Positions 25,134 to 33,130 of a DNA stretch of 33,255 bases are shown here, piece by piece. Positions within the stretch are counted from its first letter, which is position 1, and each line of letters opens with the position of its first letter. Both the position numbers and the translations under genes were made by a program. The notes under the pieces are model-generated. The model ran no database searches. It had not been told where the DNA came from and saw only the letters and a program-made list of their open reading frames with translations. Source of the stretch: Deltaproteobacteria bacterium tcs-42. Lineage in GTDB: Bacteria > Desulfobacterota > Desulfuromonadia > Desulfuromonadales > Geopsychrobacteraceae. Where the stretch lies: positions 1 to 33,255 of the forward strand of contig LLYT01000023.1 of NCBI GenBank assembly GCA_002049545.1, read 5' to 3'.

Positions 25134-25934
25134 ATGGCAAAAAAATCGACAGTGTCACAAAGCCCCGGAAAACCCGCCATGGTAGCATTATACGCCCACT
25201 ATAATTCGGACACCGCCGTTTCTCAGTACTGCGATGCCCACTACGGCCCGGACAAATTTGGAGTGGAAAACTTCCCCAGAAAGATCGCCCGGATCTCGAC
25301 CGCAGCACTGGAAGGAAAGCCGCGGCACAGCGCCCTCAACCTCGGTTGCGCCGTCGGTCGAACCTCCTTCGAACTAGCGACCCACTTCGAGCAAGTCACT
25401 GGCGTAGACTTCTCTTCACGCTTCATCGATATTGCCCGCCGCATTCAAAAGCGGGGCAGAACCTGCTACCAATGTCCTGAAGAGGGGGTTCTGAGCTCCG
25501 ATCATGAGGTTTGTCTCGCCGACCTCAACTTGGCAGAGACGGCAGACAGGGTCACCTTTCTTCAAGGAAACGTTGGCTGCCTCGAAACGCGCTTCTGCGA
25601 CTACGATCTGGTTCTGGCCGCCAACCTCATCGACCGCCTCCGCGAACCGGGAAAGTTCCTTGCCGGTATCCACCAGAGGCTGGTTGTTGGAGGCCTGCTG
25701 GTGATCGCCTCACCTTACGACTGGATGGCACAATACACCCCTCGCAAACAGTGGCTCGGTGGCTTCTTCCGCTCTGGCATCCCCTTGACGTCTCTGGAGG
25801 GGCTGGAGAAGAAACTCGCCAGACATTTTGCCAGGGTCGGTGAACCGCAGGAGGTCGAATTTGTCATCCGTGAAACAGCGCGGACCTTCCACCATAATGT
25901 TTCCCAGGTGACCCTCTGGCAGCGAACTCGCTGA
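25134..25934 (+). CDS. OvoA C-terminal-type SAM methyltransferase (putative 4-mercaptohistidine N1-methyltransferase)
   Basis: A 266-residue protein matching the methyltransferase half of the ovothiol enzyme OvoA. It opens with ALYAHYNSDTAVSQYCDAHY, then the SAM loop ALNLGCAVGRTSFELA (about residues 63-78) with GVDFSSRFIDIA. It continues with CPEEG, YDLVLAANLIDRLREPGKF and SPYDWMAQYTPRKQWLGG. It ends with FVIRETARTFHHNVSQVTLW, all close to the OvoA C-terminal domain. The DinB-like and sulfoxide synthase halves of OvoA are absent here and in the rest of the window. The ATG follows AGGA at about ten bases. The likely activity is N-methylation of a histidine thiol or similar; the true substrate is unproven. 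Confidence 0.85.
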   Translation: MAKKSTVSQSPGKPAMVALYAHYNSDTAVSQYCDAHYGPDKFGVENFPRKIARISTAALEGKPRHSALNLGCAVGRTSFELATHFEQVTGVDFSSRFIDIARRIQKRGRTCYQCPEEGVLSSDHEVCLADLNLAETADRVTFLQGNVGCLETRFCDYDLVLAANLIDRLREPGKFLAGIHQRLVVGGLLVIASPYDWMAQYTPRKQWLGGFFRSGIPLTSLEGLEKKLARHFARVGEPQEVEFVIRETARTFHHNVSQVTLWQRTR

Positions 25935-26023
25935 CCTTGGAGCGCTGAAAAACCTTAAGTGGTGGAAAAGTTGGCTTTCCGATTCATTTCAACGAGTTAC
26001 CACCCAACAACCTGTCATCTCTC

Positions 26024-27034
26024 TTAATAACCAAGAAATTCGAGTAAGTGATTAATCTCTTTCATCAGTTCAGCAAAATCATTTCCCGACAAGCTCTGTG
26101 CTCCGTCGCAGAGCGCCTTGGCGGGATTGGGATGAACCTCCATCATCACCCCATGAGCCCCGGCGACCAGGGCAGATTTTGTCATTACTGGCACCAGCAT
26201 CCGCTTGCCCGTTGCATGGCTGGGATCAACAATGATCGGCAGGTGGCTCATTTCTCGAATCAACGGCACAACGGATAGATCCAGTGTATTGCGGGTCGCT
26301 TTTTCAAAGGTACGAATTCCACGCTCACAAAGGACAACGTTACGGTTCCCCTCGGCCAGAATATACTCTGCCGCAGCCAGAAATTCTTCAATCGTCGCAC
26401 TCATCCCGCGCTTGAGCAAAACTGGATGCTGAATCTTGCCAACCTCTTTGAGCAAATCGAAATTCTGCATGTTGCGGGCTCCGATCTGCAACATATCTGC
26501 ATATCTACAAACCGCATCCAACTGCTCTATCCGCATCACTTCTGTTACCACAGGCAAATCATGTGCCTTACCAGCCTGTTGGAGATATTTCAAACCTTCG
26601 ATGCCAAGACCCTGAAAGGAATGGGGCCCGGTCCGAGGTTTAAAGGCTCCACCACGCAACATTTGGCCACCGCCCGCTTTAACCTCTGCAGCAGCAGCCA
26701 GCATCTGTTCTTCAGTTTCTATCGAGCAAGGTCCGGCGATAATCACCGGTTTTTGACCATCGCCAAATTTAACCCCGGAGATATCAACAACCGTAGGTTC
26801 CGGGTGAAAGTCACGTGAAGCCATCTTGTATGGCTTGCTGACATGAATCGTCTCGCGCACGCCCGGCAAGGTACGAATGGTTGAATCATCGACATAGCCC
26901 TGATTGCCGAGCACACCAATAGCCGTTCTTAAACTTCCGGGTATCGGTTCAGCCGTCAGCCCCATCGCCTTGACTGCTGCGAGAACCTGATCCATCTGGT
27001 CCTGTGTTGCATGGTGGTGCATAACAATAAGCAT
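26024..27034 (-). CDS. aroF: 3-deoxy-7-phosphoheptulonate (DAHP) synthase, AroA-beta type
   Basis: Condenses phosphoenolpyruvate and erythrose 4-phosphate, the first step of the shikimate pathway. The 336-residue protein has an N-terminal ferredoxin-like regulatory domain (about 1-70, with [16 protein letters not shown]) and a TIM-barrel with [37 protein letters not shown] and [31 protein letters not shown] and DPSHATGKR complete the family signature. The regulatory domain resembles that of Thermotoga-type enzymes, which feel aromatic amino acids. The ATG follows GAGGAG. It is 90 bp downstream of an aminotransferase gene in the same direction. The symbol varies by organism (aroF/aroG/aroA). 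Confidence 0.95.
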   Translation of the reverse strand: MLIVMHHHATQDQMDQVLAAVKAMGLTAEPIPGSLRTAIGVLGNQGYVDDSTIRTLPGVRETIHVSKPYKMASRDFHPEPTVVDISGVKFGDGQKPVIIAGPCSIETEEQMLAAAAEVKAGGGQMLRGGAFKPRTGPHSFQGLGIEGLKYLQQAGKAHDLPVVTEVMRIEQLDAVCRYADMLQIGARNMQNFDLLKEVGKIQHPVLLKRGMSATIEEFLAAAEYILAEGNRNVVLCERGIRTFEKATRNTLDLSVVPLIREMSHLPIIVDPSHATGKRMLVPVMTKSALVAGAHGVMMEVHPNPAKALCDGAQSLSGNDFAELMKEINHLLEFLGY

Positions 27035-27076
27035 AAAAACTCCTCAAACAGAAAAATCCAATGATAGTGGTCAAGA

Positions 27077-27097
27077 CTGAAGGTTTGAAACCTACAG
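27077..27097. repeat. Near-perfect palindrome upstream of the DAHP synthase gene
   Basis: CTGAAGGTTTGAAACCTACAG is symmetric apart from one base pair and lies about 43 bp upstream of the start codon. It could bind a regulator or fold in the mRNA. Confidence 0.4.
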
Positions 27098-27124
27098 CCC
27101 GATCCTCTTCAGCCTTTTTTGGGC

Positions 27125-28279
27125 TCATCCCCCCCGTTGCCGCAGATAAACCCCGATCTTTTCCAGCGCAGTGACAATTTCATCAAATGGACGGGTATAG
27201 GAAAAGCGCAAATAGCCTTCAGCCCCCTGACCAAAATCGACACCCGGGGTCACAGCAACGCCGGTCTTTTCCAGAATATCGAGAGCCAATCGTTGTGAAT
27301 TCTTGTCAATATGTCGCGCATCGGCAAGCACATAAAATGCCCCCTTGGGCTCAAAGTGCACCCCAAGACCAAGGTTGCGCAACCGAGCGACCAGTTCTTT
27401 GCGGCGCTTATCATAAACGTTCCGCATAGCAGCAACATCATCCTGACACTGTTGCAAAGCGGCGATACCGCCATGCTGGACAAAATGATTGGCACAAATC
27501 AAAAAGTTCTGATGCAGGGTTTGCAAGGCTCGAACACACGACAGTGGTGCAATCAGGTAGCCCAAACGCCAACCCGTCATCGCGTAGGCCTTTGAGAATC
27601 CACCCAGGACAAAAGCATCTTGAGTGAATTCCAGAATACAACGCTCATCCCCCTGATAAGTCAGGCCATGATAAATTTCATCGGAAATAATTGGGACCGG
27701 CAAGTCAGCCAATGCCTGCATCTCCCGACTGGACAGTATCGACCCGGCAGGGTTAGAGGGGGAATTGATCAATAATCCCCGCGTTTTTTCGCTGATTAAC
27801 GCCTGTACCTGATCGGGCCGAGGCTGAAAACCATCCTTTGCATCGGTTTGCAACAGAACCGGTTTGCCCCCGGAAAACTTAACAAAGCCAGGATAACAGG
27901 CATAGCCGGGGTCGCTCAGGATCAGTTCATCCCCTTCATCCAGAATTGTCGAAAAAAGAAGTAACATCAGGGGACTGGTTCCCGAAGAGACGATCACCTG
28001 TTCAGGAACGATCTCTACCCCGTAGTAATCGAGATAATGGCGGCAGATTTCCTGACGGAGCTCCAGCAGCCCCAACGAATGGGTATAAGAGGTCGCCCCC
28101 TCTGCCAGTGCCTGGCCGGTCGCCGCTAAAATTGCCGGAGGGGTACTGAAATCAGGCTCACCAAGGCAGAGATAGGTAATATCACGACCCTCAGCCTCCA
28201 ACTCTTTAGCCCGTTCCATTAACTCCATCGCCAGAAAAGGTTCGACCTGTTTGGCACGATTTGAAATCGGTATCTGCAT
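27125..28279 (-). CDS. PLP-dependent aminotransferase, class I/II
   Basis: A 384-residue fold-type I aminotransferase. Motifs include LCLGEPDFSTPPAI near the N-terminus, SSGTSPLMLLLFS (PLP phosphate region), INSPSNPAGSILS with the conserved Asn, ISDEIYHGLTY (Asp contacting the PLP ring), and GGFSKAYAMTGWRLGYL with the PLP lysine. The C-terminal FSYTRP has the substrate-carboxylate Arg. The family covers aspartate, aromatic and N-acyl-diamino enzymes. Its position next to a DAHP synthase gene makes an aromatic amino acid role attractive, but the substrate is not readable from the sequence. The ATG is unambiguous; the gene is divergent from the cytochrome c gene. Confidence 0.92.
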   Translation of the reverse strand: MQIPISNRAKQVEPFLAMELMERAKELEAEGRDITYLCLGEPDFSTPPAILAATGQALAEGATSYTHSLGLLELRQEICRHYLDYYGVEIVPEQVIVSSGTSPLMLLLFSTILDEGDELILSDPGYACYPGFVKFSGGKPVLLQTDAKDGFQPRPDQVQALISEKTRGLLINSPSNPAGSILSSREMQALADLPVPIISDEIYHGLTYQGDERCILEFTQDAFVLGGFSKAYAMTGWRLGYLIAPLSCVRALQTLHQNFLICANHFVQHGGIAALQQCQDDVAAMRNVYDKRRKELVARLRNLGLGVHFEPKGAFYVLADARHIDKNSQRLALDILEKTGVAVTPGVDFGQGAEGYLRFSYTRPFDEIVTALEKIGVYLRQRGG

Positions 28280-28409
28280 AGATTTATCTCCCCATCTTTA
28301 TATCTCTGTTCAGATTAGTCCTCGGCTTATTCGATTGCAACCATTTTGCCGCCGATTTGCCGGGAGAATTAATTGCAATGAGCACCAAGTGCAGGTAAAA
28401 TCCATCGTG

Positions 28410-28739
28410 ATGAAAACTCCGCCCTTGATATTTGTGATTATATTTCTATGCAGTTTTTTTTCCGTCGCTGCCATTGCAGCAGACGACACTCCTCAGATCG
28501 ACCCGGCATTGGAGTTAATCAACGTCCTGGGTTGCAAGGGGTGCCATGTTATCAGTGGCAAAGGCGGTTCTCTGGCCACAGATCTGACTCACATAGGAAG
28601 TCGATTGTCGGCAAAGCAAATTGAGGCACAACTGACATCGGGTTCAGCCGCGCAGGTAAAAGGTTTTATGCCAAGCTATACGTCACTCCCAAAGGCAGAT
28701 TTGCAACGGATCAGCGAATATCTCTACAACCTCCACTAA
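28410..28739 (+). CDS. Small periplasmic monohaem cytochrome c
   Basis: A 109-residue precursor with a signal peptide (MKTPPLIFVIIFLCSFFSV, cleavage likely after AIAA) and one haem motif, CKGCH, near residue 45. A possible distal Met ligand lies in KGFMPSYTSL, so it is a class I cytochrome c with His/Met coordination. It would carry electrons in the periplasm. The ATG at 28410 gives a clean signal peptide; a GTG three bases earlier is possible and neither has a strong ribosome binding site. It is followed 19 bp later by trmB, a combination with no obvious functional link. Confidence 0.88.
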   Translation: MKTPPLIFVIIFLCSFFSVAAIAADDTPQIDPALELINVLGCKGCHVISGKGGSLATDLTHIGSRLSAKQIEAQLTSGSAAQVKGFMPSYTSLPKADLQRISEYLYNLH

Positions 28740-28758
28740 AAGATGAAAAAGAAAAACC

Positions 28759-29448
28759 ATGTCCCAAAGAATGACCTTAATTACTTCACCGGTATTTATT
28801 CCTGAAGCACACTTAAAAAATACTGGCAGCTTTGCGGCACTGTTTGGCAATGACCACCCTTTATCACTTGAGATTGGCTGTGGAATCGGCGATTTCGTTG
28901 TTCAGATTGCGGCGCGCCATCCTGAGCGGAACTTCATTGCCATTGACATATTCAATCAGGGCTGCCGCCAGACATGTAGCCGAATTGAACGTTCCGGCCT
29001 GACTAACATTTTGATGATGCGTATAGAAGCCCGCTATCTGATGCACGAATATTTGGGAAAAAACAGTCTCCAGGCGATCTATATCAATTGTCCCGATCCC
29101 TGGCCAAAAAAACGGCAGCGCAAGCGAAGATTGCTCAACCATGATTTTCTCGACCTGTCGCTTTATTGCTTGCAGGACCATGGCGAACTGAACTTCTGCA
29201 CCGATTTTGTCGATTACGGTGAATCGGCTGCCGATTTGTTGCATCGGGATACCCGCTTTGAAAATTTCACCACGACTCCCTATAGCCACGACCTGGGAGA
29301 CTATCCTGTCTCAAAATATATGCAGCGCTTCCTCGACCTTGGTCAGCCGATCTTTCTCTGTCGTTACCGCAAAAAAACCGGTCTCAAAATTGAGACACCG
29401 AACTTGAGCAAGGGGTTCAGACTCCGTTGGCCAAAGGAGAAAAATTGA
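28759..29448 (+). CDS. trmB: tRNA (guanine-N7)-methyltransferase
   Basis: SAM-dependent methylation of G46 in the variable loop of tRNA. The 229-residue protein carries the SAM-binding EIGCGIGDFVVQIA (about residues 35-48), FIAIDIF, the RIEARYL segment, and the substrate/catalytic block INCPDPWPKKRQRKRR, very close to the family consensus FPDPWPKKRHxKRR. The stop codon TGA lies within the truD TTG start (TTGA overlap). No strong ribosome binding site is seen upstream of the ATG. It is part of a cytochrome c-trmB-truD run. Confidence 0.95.
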   Translation: MSQRMTLITSPVFIPEAHLKNTGSFAALFGNDHPLSLEIGCGIGDFVVQIAARHPERNFIAIDIFNQGCRQTCSRIERSGLTNILMMRIEARYLMHEYLGKNSLQAIYINCPDPWPKKRQRKRRLLNHDFLDLSLYCLQDHGELNFCTDFVDYGESAADLLHRDTRFENFTTTPYSHDLGDYPVSKYMQRFLDLGQPIFLCRYRKKTGLKIETPNLSKGFRLRWPKEKN

Positions 29449-30665
29449 ACTGGCTCACAGAAAACCTGCCCGGTACCGGTGGAATCTACAAACAGAACCC
29501 GGAAGATTTTCAGGTCGAAGAAATCCCCCTCTACCCATGTTCAGGTCAAGGGGAACACCTTTACCTGTGGATTGAAAAATCGGGAATCACGACACGCGAA
29601 TTATTAACCCAGCTGACCCGTGGATTAAAATTGAGAGAACGTGATCTCGGTTATGCGGGATTAAAAGATGCCCATGCCTTGACCCGTCAAATGATCTCCG
29701 TGCCATTCAGTAAAATTGATCAGATAATAAAATTGAACCTCAATAACGCAAAAATACTGAGTATGACCCGGCATAGCAATAAACTTCGCCTTGGACACCT
29801 GGCTGGCAATCGTTTCACTATCACCATCCGTCAAACCCATGCGGATGCTTTGTCTCGCGCTGAAGCCATTCTGACTCAATTAAGAAAACGGGGAGTTCCC
29901 AATTTTTTTGGTGAACAGCGTTACGGTATTTTGGGAAATTCAGCACAACTGGGATTACTTCTTGTCCGAAAAGAATGGGGCCGATTCTGTCAGGAGTATA
30001 TTGGCGACCCAGAGTTAATCCGCAATCAGGACTGGAAAAAAGCGGCAGAACACTATCGCCGGGGCGAGATCGGAACCGCCCTTGACAGTTTACCCCAAAG
30101 GATGCGGGATGAACGTCGCCTGCTCCGGACACTCCTGACAGGGGCAACCTGTCGGGCAGCGGTCTCAACATTACCGCGAAACTTGTTACGCTTGTTTCTT
30201 TCCGCAGCTCAATCGAACTTATTTGATCAGCTCCTCAAACAACGGCTAGCGACCCTTGATCAGCTTAACGATGGTGATATTGCCGTCAAGCACATCAATG
30301 GAGCATGTTTCAGGGTGGAACATGCAGCAGATGAACAATCGCGCAGTGACAGTTTTGAGATCAGCCCATCGGCACCGTTGTATGGGTGTAAAGTGATGCT
30401 CGCTACGGGGGAAACCGGGCAGGCTGAAATCGACTTACTGGAAAAAACCGGGTTAACTCTTGAAAGCTGGAAACTTGCACAGGGGCTGACAATGCCGGGG
30501 GAACGGCGGCCACTCAGAGTTCCCTTAAGCGGAGCAAAGATCATAGACCACGGAGATCATTCTCTAACCCTCAGCTTCGCTTTACCCAAAGGCAGTTACG
30601 CAACCAGCGTCCTGCGAGAATTGATTAAAGCAACCCGGGAGCTTCGGACTGAAGCGAAAAGTTGA
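29445..30665 (+). CDS. truD: tRNA pseudouridine(13) synthase TruD
   Basis: Converts U13 in tRNA-Glu to pseudouridine. The 406-residue protein contains the TruD catalytic motif GLKDAHALTRQ (catalytic Asp within GxKDxxAxTxQ) near residue 75, the early PEDFQVEEIPLYPCSGQGEHLYLWIEK, the conserved GVPNFFGEQRYG (near 155-166), and the C-terminal RPLRVPL and FALPKGSYATSVLRELIK. The start is TTG at 29445, with AAGGAG five to six bases upstream; the TTG overlaps the trmB stop as TTGA. An alternative TTG at 29427 lacks a ribosome binding site. The catalytic set is intact. Confidence 0.95.
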   Translation: MNWLTENLPGTGGIYKQNPEDFQVEEIPLYPCSGQGEHLYLWIEKSGITTRELLTQLTRGLKLRERDLGYAGLKDAHALTRQMISVPFSKIDQIIKLNLNNAKILSMTRHSNKLRLGHLAGNRFTITIRQTHADALSRAEAILTQLRKRGVPNFFGEQRYGILGNSAQLGLLLVRKEWGRFCQEYIGDPELIRNQDWKKAAEHYRRGEIGTALDSLPQRMRDERRLLRTLLTGATCRAAVSTLPRNLLRLFLSAAQSNLFDQLLKQRLATLDQLNDGDIAVKHINGACFRVEHAADEQSRSDSFEISPSAPLYGCKVMLATGETGQAEIDLLEKTGLTLESWKLAQGLTMPGERRPLRVPLSGAKIIDHGDHSLTLSFALPKGSYATSVLRELIKATRELRTEAKS

Positions 30666-30701
30666 GGCTTTGAGAGCAGAATTTCGCTCGTTTGCAGCCT
30701 C
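30664..30701 (+). repeat. Stem-loop at the truD 3' end
   Basis: GAGGCT pairs with AGCCTC and an inner GAGC with GCTC around an eight-base loop, separated by small internal loops. It overlaps the truD stop codon and lacks a U-run, so it is at best a weak terminator. Confidence 0.4.
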
Positions 30702-30835
30702 ATAGTCGTTGCTATAGGATAGAAATATGGGCCGAAGGATCGAAGTTACAGCCAGCCCTTGGAAGCCCGACAGGCTCCTGCCCCCCTCCTCACAGTAAAA
30801 AGGCACTGCAAAACAACCGAAATCTCCAGTTATGT

Positions 30836-30864
30836 TTGACAATAATAGAACACCATTCTATACT
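30836..30864 (+). promoter_or_regulatory. Promoter of the IclR-family regulator gene
   Basis: TTGACA (30836-30841) and TATACT (30859-30864) are 17 bases apart, an almost consensus housekeeping promoter. Transcription would start near 30871, about 100 bases before the ATG. Confidence 0.8.
30845..30861. promoter_or_regulatory. Operator-like palindrome inside the iclR promoter
   Basis: ATAGAA and TTCTAT flank a five-base centre (CACCA) and overlap the -10 box. A regulator bound here would block RNA polymerase, which suggests autorepression by the IclR protein encoded downstream. This is inference from position. Confidence 0.55.
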
Positions 30865-30972
30865 TCCAGTAAGTCCGCTTGAGCGGCCCGATACTGCTTG
30901 ACAGAGTGGCTCCCCAGGGCTAAAATCAGCACCATTATATATAAAAAAAACACAAGAAGGGTACAGAGACTC

Positions 30973-31755
30973 ATGGTCAAAAAAGATAAATCCGAATATA
31001 TCATTCAGGCAGTTTCCCACGCACTCGATCTGCTCGAGCAATTTCATGATGATGTTGATGAACTTGGCGTGACTGAGCTGAGCAAGCGTCTGAAGCTGCA
31101 CAAGAACAATGTTTTTCGACTGCTTGCGACTCTCGAATCACGTGGTTATATTGAACAGAACAGGGCAACTGAAAATTATCGCCTTGGTCTGAAATCTCTG
31201 GAACTTGGTCAAACCTTCATTAAACAAATGGGTTTACTGCGTCAGGCCAAACCAATTCTTGAGCAAATCGTCGAAGAGAGCAACGAAACTGCATATGTTG
31301 CTATCTACAAAGAAAACCATATTGTCTATCTGGATGTTGTTGAGACCAACCTCACCGTCCGGGTCGTTTCCCGGGTGGGCTCAAGGCTACCTGCATATTG
31401 CACTGCCGCTGGCAAAGTTCACATGGCACACATGACAGAAGAAGAGCTCGAAGCTTTGTTGAGTGATATAAAACTGGTTTCACATACCCCGACCACCCTC
31501 GACACCCCGGATAAATTAAATGCCGAGATGATCAAGATTCGTGAGCAGGGCTATGCCTTTGATGACGAAGAACTCGACCTGGGTGTCCGCTGTATCGCCG
31601 CACCAATTCGCGATTACACCCGCCGTATTGTTGGTGCCATCAGTATTTCCGGGCCCACCATGCGAATCAGCAACGCACGCACAGAAAGTGAGCTGGTTCC
31701 TCTGGTTATGAAGGCATCGGCGGAACTTTCGACCCGCCTCGGTCATCCAATATAA
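30973..31755 (+). CDS. IclR-family transcriptional regulator
   Basis: A 260-residue regulator with an N-terminal winged helix-turn-helix (about residues 8-70; ALDLLEQFHD, LGVTELSKRLKLHKNNVFRLLATLESRGYIEQ). An IclR effector domain follows (about 85-255) with LLRQAKPILEQIVEESNETAY, AYCTAAGKVHMAHM, YAFDDEELDLGVRCIAAPI and IVGAISISGP. The effector is unknown. It has its own near-consensus promoter with an overlapping palindrome and a strong terminator after it, so it is monocistronic. The ATG at 30973 is preferred over an upstream start at 30898; its ribosome binding site (AAGGG) is rather distant. Confidence 0.93.
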   Translation: MVKKDKSEYIIQAVSHALDLLEQFHDDVDELGVTELSKRLKLHKNNVFRLLATLESRGYIEQNRATENYRLGLKSLELGQTFIKQMGLLRQAKPILEQIVEESNETAYVAIYKENHIVYLDVVETNLTVRVVSRVGSRLPAYCTAAGKVHMAHMTEEELEALLSDIKLVSHTPTTLDTPDKLNAEMIKIREQGYAFDDEELDLGVRCIAAPIRDYTRRIVGAISISGPTMRISNARTESELVPLVMKASAELSTRLGHPI

Positions 31756-31775
31756 CTGCTATCTTTTAAAATTTA

Positions 31776-31802
31776 AAAAGGCTCCTCACTGAGGAGCCTT
31801 TT
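31776..31802 (+). terminator. Strong intrinsic terminator of the iclR gene
   Basis: AAAAGGCTCCTC pairs with GAGGAGCCTTTT around the loop ACT, giving a GC-rich stem followed by TTTT. It starts about 20 bases after the iclR stop codon and may act on both strands. Confidence 0.9.
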
Positions 31803-31827
31803 CTGTTTGAGCAGAGGATACAAACGG

Positions 31828-32628
31828 GTGCAATGGCTTGATCAGGAGATTGAACTAGCTCACAGTGACGGGGTTTCACACCCCGAAAATCTCCCCTTCT
31901 ATCTATCTCCGAAGCATCCCGACGGGGATGCGGTTTTGTTGGTTCACGGTTTCGGAGCCAGCCCCAGAGAGATGTTCCCACTGGGGAAAATTCTTCAGCA
32001 ACACAACTTTACTGTTTACGGGGTCCGACTCCCCGGTCACGGTACCAGCCCCGAAGATCTGGCTGGCCGAAAAGCCGAAGAATGGCTGGCAACCGTTGAA
32101 CGCGGTTATCAATCCCTTGCTGCAATGAATTTCACCGTCAACGTCGCAGGATTAAGCACCGGAGCCCTGCTCGCCTTGAAACTCGCATTTCTGCATCCTC
32201 CGAACAGCCTGATCCTCCTCTCGCCCTTTCTTCAACTGCAACATTCTCTGGCGCCATTTGCCGGCCTCCTGAGTCACCTGATCCCTTATCAGGATAAAGA
32301 TATTTCCATAGCAGAACGCCCTTTTTATTACCAGAAGCGCCCCCTTAGAGGCATTGCCCAGATCAACAGATTGCTCAAACAACTGCGTGGCAACCTCAAC
32401 TCAATCACAACACCAAGCTTGATTCTAACTTCAACTGGAGATGCAACCATCGCTCCAGGAACCGCAGCAGAAATCTACCAGCAGCTTGGTAGCAAGCATA
32501 AGGATTTTCACTGTTATGGTCCCGAGGTTCCCCACGTATTGACGGCAACCGAAAACCCTCAGCAACGTGATGTTTTAAGGCGTTGTATCAGTTTTTTAGA
32601 GACTCTACTTCTGACAGAAACAAAATGA
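31828..32628 (+). CDS. Alpha/beta hydrolase (carboxylesterase-like)
   Basis: A 266-residue cytoplasmic alpha/beta hydrolase similar to Est30-type carboxylesterases and monoglyceride lipases. VLLVHGFGASPREMFPLG holds the oxyanion-hole HGF motif and VAGLSTGALLAL the nucleophilic Ser (GxSxG). The Asp (STGDATIAP) and His (EVPHVLTA) of the triad are placed correctly near the C-terminus. GVRLPGHGTSPED is typical of the family. The start is taken as GTG at 31828, with AGAGG about ten bases upstream; a TTG at 31807 would begin in the terminator region. The natural ester substrate is unknown. Confidence 0.88.
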   Translation: MQWLDQEIELAHSDGVSHPENLPFYLSPKHPDGDAVLLVHGFGASPREMFPLGKILQQHNFTVYGVRLPGHGTSPEDLAGRKAEEWLATVERGYQSLAAMNFTVNVAGLSTGALLALKLAFLHPPNSLILLSPFLQLQHSLAPFAGLLSHLIPYQDKDISIAERPFYYQKRPLRGIAQINRLLKQLRGNLNSITTPSLILTSTGDATIAPGTAAEIYQQLGSKHKDFHCYGPEVPHVLTATENPQQRDVLRRCISFLETLLLTETK

Positions 32629-32640
32629 CCTTTACTTTTT

Positions 32641-32668
32641 GGTACAATCAAGGTACATTTCAGGTACA
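32641..32668. repeat. Three GGTACA direct repeats with an 11-bp period
   Basis: GGTACA occurs at 32641, 32652 and 32663, exactly one helical turn apart, in the 67-bp gap between the hydrolase and the DUF4019-like gene. The phasing places all copies on the same face of the DNA, as expected for a protein-binding array. Confidence 0.6.
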
Positions 32669-32695
32669 CATCGAACGATATGAGAGGGGGAACAC

Positions 32696-33130
32696 ATGAA
32701 AAATCAATTTCTGGTTGTTCTGTTTACACTTATTCTATTTTCAATCACACCCATTCACAGCTTTGCCGAACCTCAAACCGATCTTGCTGCAATTGTCACT
32801 GCAGAAAAATTTACTGAAACGCTCGACAAAGGAGATTTTATTGTGGCGTGGAGCCAGACCGGTGCTATTAATCAGAGCTATACCAATTATCCCGAATGGT
32901 TCAAAAAGATTCTTGCAGTACGCCCACACCTTGGAAAAGTCACCAAACGATCAATTGAGAAACTCAGCAGACATGCTTCCTGGGTCGGATTACCCGATGG
33001 AGATTATCTACGGGTCAGCTTTACGACGGTGTTTACGCATAAGCAAGACAGTCTCGAAACTGTCGTGTTGATGAAAGAGCAGGGAACATGGATCGTTAGT
33101 TCCTACCTGTTAAGTGCCAGCACATCGTAG
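32696..33130 (+). CDS. Secreted DUF4019-like protein
   Basis: A 144-residue protein with a clear signal peptide (LVVLFTLILFSITPIHSFA) and a small alpha/beta domain. Features such as AAIVTAEKFTETLDKGDFIVAWSQTG, followed by a late VVLMKEQGTWIVSSYLL, resemble DUF4019, a periplasmic family of unknown function. The final residues LSASTS and the TAG stop lie inside the probable left end of the insertion element that starts near 33108. The native C-terminus may therefore have been replaced by a few residues, though the domain looks complete. The ATG is preceded by GAGAGGGGGAAC. Family assignment is moderate. Confidence 0.75.
   Translation: MKNQFLVVLFTLILFSITPIHSFAEPQTDLAAIVTAEKFTETLDKGDFIVAWSQTGAINQSYTNYPEWFKKILAVRPHLGKVTKRSIEKLSRHASWVGLPDGDYLRVSFTTVFTHKQDSLETVVLMKEQGTWIVSSYLLSASTS

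Larger units (their letters stand above)
30666..30972. other. Intergenic region truD-iclR
   Basis: A 307-bp gap. Apart from the stem-loop after truD and the promoter/operator at 30836-30864, I see no gene or other strong signal. Confidence 0.6.
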
